Assembly (NCBI GenBank): GCA_900539255.1
Contig: UQBJ01000016.1
Location: 1-47,531 of the forward strand
Source of the DNA: an uncultured Campylobacter sp.
GTDB taxonomy: Bacteria; Campylobacterota; Campylobacteria; Campylobacterales; Campylobacteraceae
Reading direction: 5' to 3'
DNA length: 47,531 nucleotides
In this document: in pieces, positions 1 through 7,867 of the stretch
Layout: each line of letters begins with the position of its first letter
Position numbering within the stretch: the stretch's first letter is position 1
The notes under the pieces: generated by a model
Databases searched by the model: none
The model's input: the letters and a program-made list of their open reading frames with translations, nothing else
Told to the model about the DNA's origin: nothing
Translations under genes and position numbers: made by a program

Positions 1-11
1 TTGGGCGGGAG

Positions 12-53
<42 letters not shown>

Positions 54-210
54 GCTCGCGCTTTTTGGCACACCTTTGGGCTAAATTTAAAGGGCTTTTT
101 TACTCATTTCATCGTAGTTTTAACTCATCTTTTTGCTTACAAAAGGCATTTTTTAGGGCATTTTGTCTTTTTGAAATTTTTAAATGCTTTGTTTTTGGGC
201 TTTTTGCGCT

Positions 211-330
211 TGTCATTGCGAGCCGTTTGCCTAAAAACGGCGGATTTTGTCATTTTGAGCGTAGCGAAAAATCCAAAGAATTTAAGATACGCTTTGTTTA
301 TGGATACTTCGCTAACGCTCAGTATGACAA
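211..330. repeat. Dispersed inverted-repeat element, copy A
   Basis: Two arms, TTGTCATTTTGAGCGTAGCG at 247-266 (extending to 274) and its near complement at 302-330, flank a short core and could form a long hairpin. A further GTCATTGCGAGC-type arm lies at 211-246. Related copies occur at 11629-11748, 37893-38112 and 47359-47531, all between genes. The last carries the same core (AAAGAA..TTTAAGATACGC) in reverse orientation. This resembles non-autonomous palindromic repeats common in bacterial intergenic DNA. Confidence 0.8.
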
Positions 331-369
331 ATTCGGGCTTTTGCTTAAAAATAATGGATATTTTCACTC

Positions 370-468
370 AAATTTTAAAACACAAATTCAAATTTTCCAC
401 TCAAAATTCAAGGCATTTCATAAATTTCACTCAAAATTCAACTCATTTTATAAATTTATCTCAAATTT
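370..468. repeat. RAATTY-rich non-coding tract
   Basis: Eight RAATTY hexamers (AAATTT or AAATTC) begin at 370, 384, 390, 404, 422, 434, 452 and 463, embedded in a degenerate repeat of the type CTCAAAATTCAA. The tract lies directly upstream of the first gene. The same hexamers recur in frame inside the LOG and dsbD genes. Confidence 0.7.
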
Positions 469-555
469 TAAGCCCTACACAAGGCTTTTTCATATCTTTA
501 CCCCAAGTTTTCGCTCAGTGCAAACTGATAAAAAATTTTTTACAAGGAGGACATT

Positions 556-1182
556 ATGTCTAAATCGAAATTTTTAGGTGTTGCGTTAGCAACTTTTGTG
601 GCGTTTGCCTTTACGGGCTGCGATGAGGTGAAAGGGCTTTTTTCAAGTATAAAAGAGCCTTTGGTTAATATCGAGCTGGATAACCAGCTTAATCCCATTC
701 TTGTCATTCAGTCCCAAGATAATGAAACCATTATCAACGCTGTGAAGCTTAACCGCGGTAATTGCGGTGTAGTTATTTACGAAACAAGCGAAGAGTCTTT
801 GCTCGCTTATGCAAGGGCTAATCGCGATAGGGTGTTTTTTAAGGGTGAGCATCCTGATGCTCGTATTACCTTTGTGAAAAATGGCGAAACCATTGAATTT
901 GGGAGTATGAGCGATTTGCTGTTTCGCGAAAAAGGATTAAGTCTTGGTGCTTTTGGTAAAACTAAACTCCCTTTATTTAGCGATACAGATGGATTAGCAC
1001 TTTACAATGGTTTAGATGAAGCATCTAAACGCGCTTTTATCTCTGTATATCCTGTGAAACTGCCATACGGAGAAAAATTCAATCCACGCCCTAACTGCGC
1101 TGTCAATAAAATCATCGAAGTGGAGTTAGAGACAAATGGCGGCACTTTCACTTATAATTTTGAAAAAGGAGGTATTCAATGA
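556..1182 (+). CDS. Predicted lipoprotein of unknown function
   Basis: A 208-residue protein with a signal peptide ending in a lipobox (FTGC, Cys22), so it is probably an acylated envelope lipoprotein. The start is supported by AAGGAGG seven bases upstream. The mature part has no domain I recognise. Three Cys remain after the lipid Cys region (around residues 70 and 179 among them). The stop overlaps the next start (ATGA), so it is translationally coupled to the 232-residue unknown that follows. The envelope cluster with a secreted small protein and a beta-barrel suggests a cell-surface role, which is inference. An alternative is a periplasmic protein with a cleaved leader. Confidence 0.8.
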   Translation: MSKSKFLGVALATFVAFAFTGCDEVKGLFSSIKEPLVNIELDNQLNPILVIQSQDNETIINAVKLNRGNCGVVIYETSEESLLAYARANRDRVFFKGEHPDARITFVKNGETIEFGSMSDLLFREKGLSLGAFGKTKLPLFSDTDGLALYNGLDEASKRAFISVYPVKLPYGEKFNPRPNCAVNKIIEVELETNGGTFTYNFEKGGIQ

Positions 1183-1877
1183 ACGACACAGCCCCAACTA
1201 ACCCCATAACACCAAAAAATGCTCATAAACTTGTCGAAGAGCTTTGGCAAGCCATAATGCTAAAAGGCTTTGGGGCGTGGAGCAAAAATGACATAAATGA
1301 TTATTTGCTTTATCTTTTCAACAAACACGATGAAAAGCATTTTTTCGACTCAAATTCAAACGAGCAAAATGAACGCTTGTTGAAAACCACAGCCGCTAAA
1401 ATCAAAGCAAGTAAGAAAAATATCTCGGTGAAATTTCTTAACAAAGCCGAGTATGATGAAATTTTTGAGGAATTTTTATGCGCCTTTGCAAACAAACGCA
1501 TAGCCATAAAAGACGGCTCAAAAGAGGACACCATAAAGCTAACCATAGAAAATCCTGTGTTTAGAAATGTCCTTGAAGCCAAACTCAAAGATAAGGTGCA
1601 AGAGGGTTTTGAATACAGCCTAAACAGCGAAAAAGTCGAAATCTCTTGCAAGGCGTTTATCACTATGCTTAAAGACGAGGCAACAAGGCTTAAAAAGAGT
1701 GATAATCTCAACAAAGTCCTACAAGAATTTGAAATCACAAAGACTATGAAAGATATAAGTGCTTTGCTTGATAATCTATCCAAAGCACCACAAGACTTTG
1801 GAGTGAGTTTTCTTAAAGACTTTGTCCCAAAAGTGTGCAAAACACTTTACACTAAATTTAAAAAGGATACACAATGA
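1179..1877 (+). CDS. Hypothetical cytosolic protein in envelope cluster
   Basis: A 232-residue Lys/Asp-rich protein without signal peptide or membrane segment, so probably cytosolic. I do not recognise the family. It looks mostly helical, with a charged middle (residues 60-110) and an amphipathic C-terminal half. Its ATG overlaps the stop of the upstream lipoprotein, with AAGGAGG just before it, and its own stop overlaps the start of the small secreted protein. The three genes therefore form one coupled transcription and translation unit. A soluble partner between two exported proteins is unusual, and no function is assigned. Confidence 0.75.
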   Translation: MNDTAPTNPITPKNAHKLVEELWQAIMLKGFGAWSKNDINDYLLYLFNKHDEKHFFDSNSNEQNERLLKTTAAKIKASKKNISVKFLNKAEYDEIFEEFLCAFANKRIAIKDGSKEDTIKLTIENPVFRNVLEAKLKDKVQEGFEYSLNSEKVEISCKAFITMLKDEATRLKKSDNLNKVLQEFEITKTMKDISALLDNLSKAPQDFGVSFLKDFVPKVCKTLYTKFKKDTQ

Positions 1878-2113
1878 AAAAAATCATTATCTTAGCTCTA
1901 TGTGCTGTTTCTTTTGCAGTAGCAGCACCAAAAAAATGCGTTACCTTTGCTGACACAGCTGGCGAGGGGTGTTGGATATATTGGTATAGCAGTGAGAGTG
2001 AGCACGATGACGGCATATACGCAATCTATGAAGTCAAAGGGGAGCAATCAAGAGAAGTGTGCAATAACTCTACCTTCTACGGAGGCACTAAATGCAGTAA
2101 AATACTACGCTGA
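1874..2113 (+). CDS. Small secreted Cys-containing protein
   Basis: A 79-residue product with a clear Sec signal peptide (MKKIIILALC...SFAVAA, cleavage near residue 18-19). The mature part of about 60 residues carries four Cys (near residues 22, 33, 63 and 74), consistent with two disulfide bonds in the periplasm. The start overlaps the upstream stop by 4 bp. The +1-type alternative frame also reads open to 2132 and ends in a plausible peptide (KYYADKKGLR), so a frameshift near the 3' end cannot be excluded. No family is recognised. Confidence 0.7.
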   Translation: MKKIIILALCAVSFAVAAPKKCVTFADTAGEGCWIYWYSSESEHDDGIYAIYEVKGEQSREVCNNSTFYGGTKCSKILR

Positions 2114-2165
2114 CAAAAAGGGCTTGCGATGATGGGTAAAAAAGAAAAATAAAGGAAAAGCACAA

Positions 2166-3005
2166 GTGAAATTTCTTTTCTCTTTTTTACCCCTTTTCTT
2201 TGTCGCAACTTTTGCTTTTGCTGATGAGCTTTCGCGTGGTGTGAGTGATGATACGCTTAATGCAAATGAGCAAAACTCACTGGGCGCAAATCCACAAACC
2301 ACACTTGCCACAAAAGACAATGCTTTCAAACGCTTTTTTGCCGAATTTGGCGTGGGTTACACAAGAATGAATTTCAAAGCCACGCAAACGCCTTTGGGAA
2401 AAATTTACACAAAAGAGGGCGAAACCACAGACATTTACGAAAGGCAAAGCTATCCTAAAAAAGGCGTAGGCAATGGAGCGGATATATTTTTGACTTTAAA
2501 TTTGCGTTTGACGCAAAAATTTGGGCTAAATTTCGGTGTGGGCGCAGAAGCTGTGGCGGTGAAATGGGACGATGCGCTGTTTGATTATAACTACCGCAGA
2601 AATACTATGGACGAAGCAGTGGCGCAACTGCACTTTTCTATCGACAGCATTTCAAAGGACACTTTGATGAGTCTTTATATCACGCTTGGGGCGTTTTATG
2701 ATATATGGCAGGGCAAAGAAAGGGCGGTGCGAGTCTTTGGAAATATGGGCTGGGCGATAGATAAATTTCAAAAAAGCTCTTTTGAGACGGACTTTCACGG
2801 AAATATAGCCGAAAAAGCTTATGCTGAGGGAAGTATAAAACACCATTTCTACACGCTTGGCTTGCGTTATAACTTTGCGCTTCATCACGGCATAGAACTT
2901 GCGAGCAAACTTAAAGGCAGGTTGAATTTTGATGACAAAAGTGCTGTGAAAACGGACATAACTTGGGGACATACTTTGAATTTAAGGTATGTGTATGAAT
3001 TTTAG
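2166..3005 (+). CDS. Predicted outer-membrane beta-barrel protein
   Basis: A 279-residue protein starting at GTG (AAAGGAAAAG upstream) with a Sec signal peptide ending FAFA. The body alternates hydrophobic and polar residues with many Gly and aromatic residues, and the protein ends Tyr-Val-Tyr-Glu-Phe. A terminal Phe is the usual signature of BamA-assembled outer-membrane barrels. The size suggests 8-12 strands. It follows the three coupled genes by 52 bp and may belong to the same transcript. The specific family (porin-like, adhesin or OmpW-like) is not clear. Confidence 0.75.
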   Translation: MKFLFSFLPLFFVATFAFADELSRGVSDDTLNANEQNSLGANPQTTLATKDNAFKRFFAEFGVGYTRMNFKATQTPLGKIYTKEGETTDIYERQSYPKKGVGNGADIFLTLNLRLTQKFGLNFGVGAEAVAVKWDDALFDYNYRRNTMDEAVAQLHFSIDSISKDTLMSLYITLGAFYDIWQGKERAVRVFGNMGWAIDKFQKSSFETDFHGNIAEKAYAEGSIKHHFYTLGLRYNFALHHGIELASKLKGRLNFDDKSAVKTDITWGHTLNLRYVYEF

Positions 3006-3090
3006 GGCTTGTTGAGTAGTGGGGTTGCTGCGCGAATGCAAGAAGCTAGCGTTTGGGCTAAAAAATTTGCTCCAAAGGGCGAATTTATGC

Positions 3091-3096
3091 TATAAT
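3091..3096 (+). promoter_or_regulatory. -10 box of the selAB operon
   Basis: TATAAT preceded by TGC, 36 bp before the selA start. This matches the extended -10 used by the vegetative sigma factor in Campylobacter, where the -35 is weak. No other promoter-like sequence lies between the beta-barrel gene and selA. Confidence 0.6.
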
Positions 3097-3131
3097 CTTG
3101 TTTTGTTTTAAGCTATGATTTAAGGTTAAAA

Positions 3132-4463
3132 ATGAACGAGTTTAGGAAATTTCCCCAAATTTCAGCACTCATTGATGATGAGCGTTTGAAAGCTGAGCCG
3201 CTTTTTTTGCGAACGCACTTTGCCAAAGCTGTGGTGGCTGAATTTAAGGCAAGCGATGATAAGAATTTAGCGGTGGATAAGGCGTTTTTGGTGAGCAAGA
3301 TACAAAAACGCATTGATGAGTTTAAAAGCAAGGATTTTCAGCCACTCATCAACGCCACAGGCGTAGTGATACACACAAATTTAGGGCGTAGCGTGCTTGA
3401 TGAGAGTGCGTTTGATGAGTGCAAAAGCCTTGCGTGTGGGTATTTTAACCTTGAATTTGATTTAAACACGGGCAAAAGAGGCGAACGATACGGCGTTTTG
3501 CTCGAAAAGCTGAAAATTCTTTTCAATGTCGATGATGCGCTCATCGTCAATAACAACGCTGCTGCCGTGTTTTTGGTGCTGAATTCTCTCGCAAAGGACA
3601 AAGAAGTCATCACTTCGCGCGGTGAGCTGGTAGAAATCGGCGGCAATTTTAGAGTGCCTGAGGTGATGAAAAGTGCTGGCGCAAGGCTTGTGGAAGTTGG
3701 CACGACAAATAAAACTCGCTTATTTGATTATGAAAACGCTATCAGCGAGGACACGGGGCTACTTTTGAAAACGCACAAGTCGAATTTCGCGCTTAAAGGC
3801 TTTTGCGGAGAGGTTTCAGTGAGCGATTTGAGCGCACTTTCACGCTCAAAAAATCTGCCGTTTTATTATGATTTAGGCTCTGGCTGGTGTGACGAACTTA
3901 ACAAAGCCCTAAAACAAAATGAACCTAGCATTAGTGAGCTTGTCAAACACTGCGACATTGTGAGTTTTAGCGCGGACAAGCTCTTTGGCTCGGTGCAAGC
4001 GGGCGTTATTTTAGGGCGCAAGGACTTGATAGCAAGGCTTAAAAGCAACCAACTTTTAAGAATGTTAAGAGTGGATAAAATCACGCTCGCTCTGCTAAAT
4101 AGCACTTTGCGGGCATATTTGCAAAAGGATTTTGCTAAAATCCCAACTCTTGCGCTTTTAAATGAAAGTGCGCAAAGCGTGAAAGAAAAGGCTTTGCGCG
4201 TGCAAAAGGACATAAAGCTAAAATGTGAGCTGAAAGAGAGCAAAAGCCTTGTTGGCGGCGGTTCAATGCCTGATAAAACCTTGCCGAGCTTTGTTTTAGC
4301 GTTTGTAGGCGATGCTTTTGCCCTGCAAGAGCGTTTTCGCAAGCTTGGCATTGTCGGGCGCATAGAAAATGAATGCTTTGTGCTGGATTTTAGAAGCGTT
4401 TTGCAAGGCGAAACTCAAAGGCTTGTTGAGCTTATTAACAGCGAATTTAAAGGCAAAGCGTGA
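3132..4463 (+). CDS. selA: L-seryl-tRNA(Sec) selenium transferase
   Basis: SelA is a PLP enzyme that converts Ser-tRNA(Sec) to Sec-tRNA(Sec) with selenophosphate in the cytosol. The 443-residue length fits the family. The fold-type I signature is present: an N-terminal helical region, a substrate-binding loop INATGVVIHTNLGRS near residue 73, and the PLP lysine in SADKLFG at Lys283. The ATG at 3132 follows a modest AAGG. It is coupled to selB by overlapping stop and start. The C. jejuni order selA-selB-DsbC-like is, as I recall, the same. No tRNA-Sec gene (selC) or selD is present here. Confidence 0.97.
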   Translation: MNEFRKFPQISALIDDERLKAEPLFLRTHFAKAVVAEFKASDDKNLAVDKAFLVSKIQKRIDEFKSKDFQPLINATGVVIHTNLGRSVLDESAFDECKSLACGYFNLEFDLNTGKRGERYGVLLEKLKILFNVDDALIVNNNAAAVFLVLNSLAKDKEVITSRGELVEIGGNFRVPEVMKSAGARLVEVGTTNKTRLFDYENAISEDTGLLLKTHKSNFALKGFCGEVSVSDLSALSRSKNLPFYYDLGSGWCDELNKALKQNEPSISELVKHCDIVSFSADKLFGSVQAGVILGRKDLIARLKSNQLLRMLRVDKITLALLNSTLRAYLQKDFAKIPTLALLNESAQSVKEKALRVQKDIKLKCELKESKSLVGGGSMPDKTLPSFVLAFVGDAFALQERFRKLGIVGRIENECFVLDFRSVLQGETQRLVELINSEFKGKA

Positions 4464-6271
4464 TGAACTCGCTCATCATCGGCACAGCAGGACACATAGA
4501 CCACGGCAAAAGCTCGCTTATCAAGGCGATGAACGGCTTTGACGGCGATGAACTCGCCCTTGAAAAAGAAAAAGGCATAACGATAAATTTGAGCTTTTCG
4601 CACCTACAAAACGCGCAAGGCGCAAATATCGCTTTCATCGATGTGCCCGGACACGAAAATCTCATTAAAACGATGATAAGCGGGGCTTTTTCTTTTAGCG
4701 TGTGCCTTTTTGTTGTCGATATAAACGAGGGTTTAAAGGCGCAAAGTGTGGAGCATTTGCAGATTTTAAGGCTTTTGGGTTGTGAGAGTATCGTTTTGGT
4801 GCTGAGTAAATGCGACTTGTGCGAAAATGTAAGCGAGCACGAGGCGCGAATTTTAGAGGATTTAGAGCCTTTTAATGTCAGCATTTTACGCACTTTTCGC
4901 ACGAGCATAAAGGACGAAAGCAGCATAAAAGAACTTAAAGACTACCTTTTCACGCTCAAAACAAAGCCAAACGATGAAAGGCTGGTGTTTCGCTACTATA
5001 TAGATAGGGTTTTTACCCTAAAAGGCATAGGCACGGTGGTTACAGGCTCGCTCAATGAAGGCTCTGTGGGGCTTGATGAAAGGTTGCTTTGCCTTGACAC
5101 AAGCAAAGAACTCATCGTCAAAAATGTGCAAATTCAAGGGCAAAGCGTGGGGCGCGCAAGTGCCTTTAACCGCGTGGCTTTGAGTTTAAATTGTGATTAC
5201 AAAGAGCTTAAAAAAGGCTTTTTACTCAGCAAAAAAGGCTTTTTTAGAGGCTTTAAAGAAGCCGATGGCGTGGTGTTTGCTAAGGATTTAGCGCACAAAA
5301 ACAATGTGCTTTTTTGCGTAGGCACAAGGCAAGTGAGTGCGAAAGTGTCGATTTTACGGACTTTTGACGATGACAAGCATTTCGTGCATTTTGACTTTGA
5401 CAAGCCTTTGTTTTTGTGCTTTGATGAGCGATTTATCTTACTTGAAAATGCGCGTTTTAAGGGCGGTGGGCGCATTTTAAATCCTATCAGCGAGCCGCTT
5501 AAAAAGGACGCGAAAATCACACTTTTGAATTTTTTGGAGCAAAAAAACTTTTTGGGCGCATTTTCTTTGCTTAAAAGCGTGCATAAATTTGGCTTTGGGC
5601 TGATTTCATCTTATCAACGCTTCAAACTCTTGCAAAGTGAGGCGTTAAGCGTGGCAAAGTGCCTTGAAAACGCCTTTGTTGATGAAAAAGAATGCAATGT
5701 CTATGACACAAGCGTGTATGAAAATATCAAGGAATTTATCCGTTTCACGCTCGCAAAAAACGAGTTTGCAATGCTTTCGGCAAATTTGCTTTGCGCGCGC
5801 CTTAGCTGGGCGAGCGTGGGGCTGTGTGAATTTGTGCTAAAATCGATGAGCAAAGAGCTGGACTTTGAGGGCGGGATTTATTTCAAAAAGGGAATGAGTT
5901 TTGAAAAATTAGAGCGCAAAAACCACGATGCGCTTTATGAAATTCTCAAAAAAGAGGGCATAAAGCCCACTGCGCCTTACAATCTTTATGATTTTTTGGA
6001 GCTTGACCGCACAAAAGGCGATGCTATGCTGAAAAAGCTCACAAAAAACGGGCTTGTCGTGCGCCTGACACATAACCTTTTCATCGAAAAAAACGCGCTC
6101 GCTGGGCTTGAAAAGGCGTGTTTAGAGCTTTTGCAAAGGCAAAGCCTTGACATACAAAAGATGAAAGCGCACTTTGGGCTGAGCCGCAAATACGCCATAG
6201 CGTATTTGGAGTGGCTTGACAAAAACGACAAAATCATCAAAGACGGCGAAACAAGGCGTTTGCGAGCTTAA
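4463..6271 (+). CDS. selB: Selenocysteine-specific elongation factor
   Basis: SelB is a GTPase that brings Sec-tRNA(Sec) to UGA codons marked by a SECIS hairpin. The sequence shows G1 GHIDHGKSS, G3 DVPGHE and G4 SKCD in the EF-Tu-like N-terminal half, followed by beta-barrel domains and a C-terminal set of winged helices (from about residue 400) that bind SECIS RNA. The 602-residue length is normal. The ATG at 4463 overlaps the selA stop (TGATG); a GTG at 4460 immediately precedes it in frame but is less likely. Its presence means the organism encodes selenoproteins, probably formate dehydrogenase or SelD elsewhere. Confidence 0.96.
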   Translation: MNSLIIGTAGHIDHGKSSLIKAMNGFDGDELALEKEKGITINLSFSHLQNAQGANIAFIDVPGHENLIKTMISGAFSFSVCLFVVDINEGLKAQSVEHLQILRLLGCESIVLVLSKCDLCENVSEHEARILEDLEPFNVSILRTFRTSIKDESSIKELKDYLFTLKTKPNDERLVFRYYIDRVFTLKGIGTVVTGSLNEGSVGLDERLLCLDTSKELIVKNVQIQGQSVGRASAFNRVALSLNCDYKELKKGFLLSKKGFFRGFKEADGVVFAKDLAHKNNVLFCVGTRQVSAKVSILRTFDDDKHFVHFDFDKPLFLCFDERFILLENARFKGGGRILNPISEPLKKDAKITLLNFLEQKNFLGAFSLLKSVHKFGFGLISSYQRFKLLQSEALSVAKCLENAFVDEKECNVYDTSVYENIKEFIRFTLAKNEFAMLSANLLCARLSWASVGLCEFVLKSMSKELDFEGGIYFKKGMSFEKLERKNHDALYEILKKEGIKPTAPYNLYDFLELDRTKGDAMLKKLTKNGLVVRLTHNLFIEKNALAGLEKACLELLQRQSLDIQKMKAHFGLSRKYAIAYLEWLDKNDKIIKDGETRRLRA

Positions 6272-6358
6272 ATTTAGGGCAAATTCAAACGCCAAATTCA
6301 AGGTGAGGCTTTAAGGCTCAAATTTCAGTCAAGTTAGCAAGCGTTTAGAAAAAGAAAA

Positions 6359-6364
6359 TATAAT
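6359..6364 (+). promoter_or_regulatory. -10 box upstream of the DsbC-like lipoprotein gene
   Basis: TATAAT lies 30 bp before the ATG at 6394, in the 122-bp gap after selB, suggesting the thioredoxin-fold gene has its own promoter rather than depending only on selAB. Confidence 0.5.
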
Positions 6365-6393
6365 GCGTTTTTATTTCAAAACAAGGATTTACG

Positions 6394-7140
6394 ATGAAAA
6401 AAATCGCCTTTTTTTCAGTGTTGGTGTGCGCTTGTGTCGCGCTAGTGTCTTGCTCATCGGCAAGTAGCTCAAAGGCTTTAAGCGATGCCGAAATCATCGC
6501 CTTTTATCAAGGTATCTTTCAAAGCCAAATGCGAGAGGCTGAGGTATCAGTAGGCAAGCGAGAGCAGCTAGATGGCGGCTTTGAGAGCGTGGAGCTTGTC
6601 ATAAAGGTGCGCGATATGCAAAGCAGCGAGTTTTTGTTTGTCAAAGAGGGCTATATCTTCCCCGATGTCATCGATGTCAAAAACAAAAAATCTTTCCGCG
6701 AGGAGCTTGCCATAAAGCAGTATCAAAGCTTAAAGGCTGAATTTGACAACAAAGTCAAAGCCGCTCTTAAAGATGAAACCCAAATCATCGCGCTTGGAGA
6801 CAGCAACAAGCCGAAGATTTATGTATTTACAGACCCTGAATGCCCATTTTGCCGTCAGCACCTAGCAAATATCGAGCAAGAGCTTGAATCAAGGCAAATC
6901 AATATCATTCTCACCAGCGTTCACGGCGAATCTGCCTTTAAAAAAGTCGCTCAAATCTACCTTGAAGCTAAAAATGCTAAGACAGATAGCGCAAAAATCG
7001 CTATTTTGCGTAGGTATTACGCCCCAAATGTCAAAACACCAAAGGTAGCGCAAAAAGACTATGAAGCGGCGGTAGCTTTGTATGAAAAGTATGCTGCTAT
7101 GGGACTTCGCTCCGTGCCAGCCTTTGTGGAAGTGGAGTGA
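6394..7140 (+). CDS. DsbC/DsbG-like thiol-disulfide lipoprotein
   Basis: A 248-residue envelope protein with a lipoprotein signal peptide (LVSC, Cys20). A thioredoxin-fold domain occupies roughly residues 130-248, with the active-site motif CPFC at residues 150-153 (FTDPECPFCRQH) and the cis-Pro loop RSVPAF near the end. Such proteins shuffle or oxidise disulfides in periplasmic substrates. The linker helix and N-terminal domain (residues 30-125) resemble the dimerisation part of DsbC-type proteins. It follows selAB as in C. jejuni (Cj1380 by my recollection). DsbD at 24022-25896 could be its electron donor. Confidence 0.85.
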   Translation: MKKIAFFSVLVCACVALVSCSSASSSKALSDAEIIAFYQGIFQSQMREAEVSVGKREQLDGGFESVELVIKVRDMQSSEFLFVKEGYIFPDVIDVKNKKSFREELAIKQYQSLKAEFDNKVKAALKDETQIIALGDSNKPKIYVFTDPECPFCRQHLANIEQELESRQINIILTSVHGESAFKKVAQIYLEAKNAKTDSAKIAILRRYYAPNVKTPKVAQKDYEAAVALYEKYAAMGLRSVPAFVEVE

Positions 7141-7155
7141 AATTCACTCCATTTT
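7133..7155 (+). terminator. Intrinsic terminator overlapping the DsbC-like stop codon
   Basis: TGGAGTGAAATTCACTCCA is a perfect inverted repeat (stem TGGAGTG, loop AAATT) followed by TTTTC. The stem begins inside the last codons of the upstream gene, so it closes that transcript before the pgl promoter. Confidence 0.7.
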
Positions 7156-7190
7156 CAAGCGGCGTTTAGTTTTCGTTAAAAAAGCTAGCT

Positions 7191-7196
7191 TATAAT
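7191..7196 (+). promoter_or_regulatory. -10 box of the pglCDEF operon
   Basis: TATAAT 19 bp upstream of the pglC ATG. The predicted leader would be only about 12 nt but still contains AAGGAG at 7205-7209, so a short-leader transcript is plausible. Confidence 0.5.
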
Positions 7197-7214
7197 CTCC
7201 GCAAAGGAGCGTGT

Positions 7215-7817
7215 ATGTATAAAAGGCACATAAAAAGGGGCTTGGACTTTGTTTTGTCGCTCATCTTGCTCGTGGTGCTTGCGCCTGTTATTTTGCTGGT
7301 GGCTTTGCTTTTGAAGTGCGTTTTGGGTGCGGTTTTGTTTAGGCAGGAGCGACCCGGGCTTAATGAGCGCATTTTTACCCTGTATAAATTCAAAACGATG
7401 AGCGATGAAAGGGACGAAAATAGGAACTTGCTGCCCGATGAGTTTCGCTTAAAGCCCTTTGGCAAGGTTATCCGTAGCCTTAGCCTTGACGAGTTGCCCC
7501 AACTTTTCAATGTCCTCAAAGGCGATATGAGCCTCATCGGTCCTCGCCCCTTGCTTGTGAAATACTTGCCACTTTATAATGAAGCGCAAAAGCACCGCCA
7601 CGATGTGCGTCCGGGCATTACGGGCTGGGCGCAGGTAAATGGGCGCAACGACATTTCGTGGGAGAAAAAATTTGAGCTTGATTTGTTTTATGTGAGAAAT
7701 TGCAGCTTTGCCCTTGATGCTAAAATCGCTCTAATGACTATGGTGCGGGTTTTTCAAAGAAGTGGCATCAGCAAAAGTGGCAACGCAACGAGTGATGAAT
7801 TTAATGGGAAAAATTAA
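7215..7817 (+). CDS. pglC: Undecaprenyl-phosphate diNAc-bacillosamine-1-P transferase
   Basis: PglC transfers phospho-diNAc-bacillosamine from UDP to undecaprenyl phosphate at the inner membrane, the first membrane step of N-glycan assembly. The 200-residue length equals that of the C. jejuni enzyme. It has a re-entrant hydrophobic helix at residues 12-34, KFKTMSDERDE near residue 58, the catalytic Asp-Glu dyad at 92-93 (SLDELPQ), and the conserved GPRPLL and RPGITGWAQVNGRN motifs. It even ends FNGKN as in C. jejuni. RBS AAGGAG. It heads the pglC-D-E-F run. The glycosyltransferases, flippase and PglB are not adjacent. Confidence 0.96.
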   Translation: MYKRHIKRGLDFVLSLILLVVLAPVILLVALLLKCVLGAVLFRQERPGLNERIFTLYKFKTMSDERDENRNLLPDEFRLKPFGKVIRSLSLDELPQLFNVLKGDMSLIGPRPLLVKYLPLYNEAQKHRHDVRPGITGWAQVNGRNDISWEKKFELDLFYVRNCSFALDAKIALMTMVRVFQRSGISKSGNATSDEFNGKN

Positions 7818-7867
7818 GTTGTGTTTTTTGCACAAAATCGCGTAAATTTATGTAAAAAAGGCTGAAA

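Noticed and set aside
65..577. Open frame of about 170 residues continuing from the (TC)18 tract
   Set aside because: It translates the dispersed repeat and the RAATTY-rich tract, has no ribosome binding site and ends inside the next gene's start. Typical repeat-derived peptide, not a protein.
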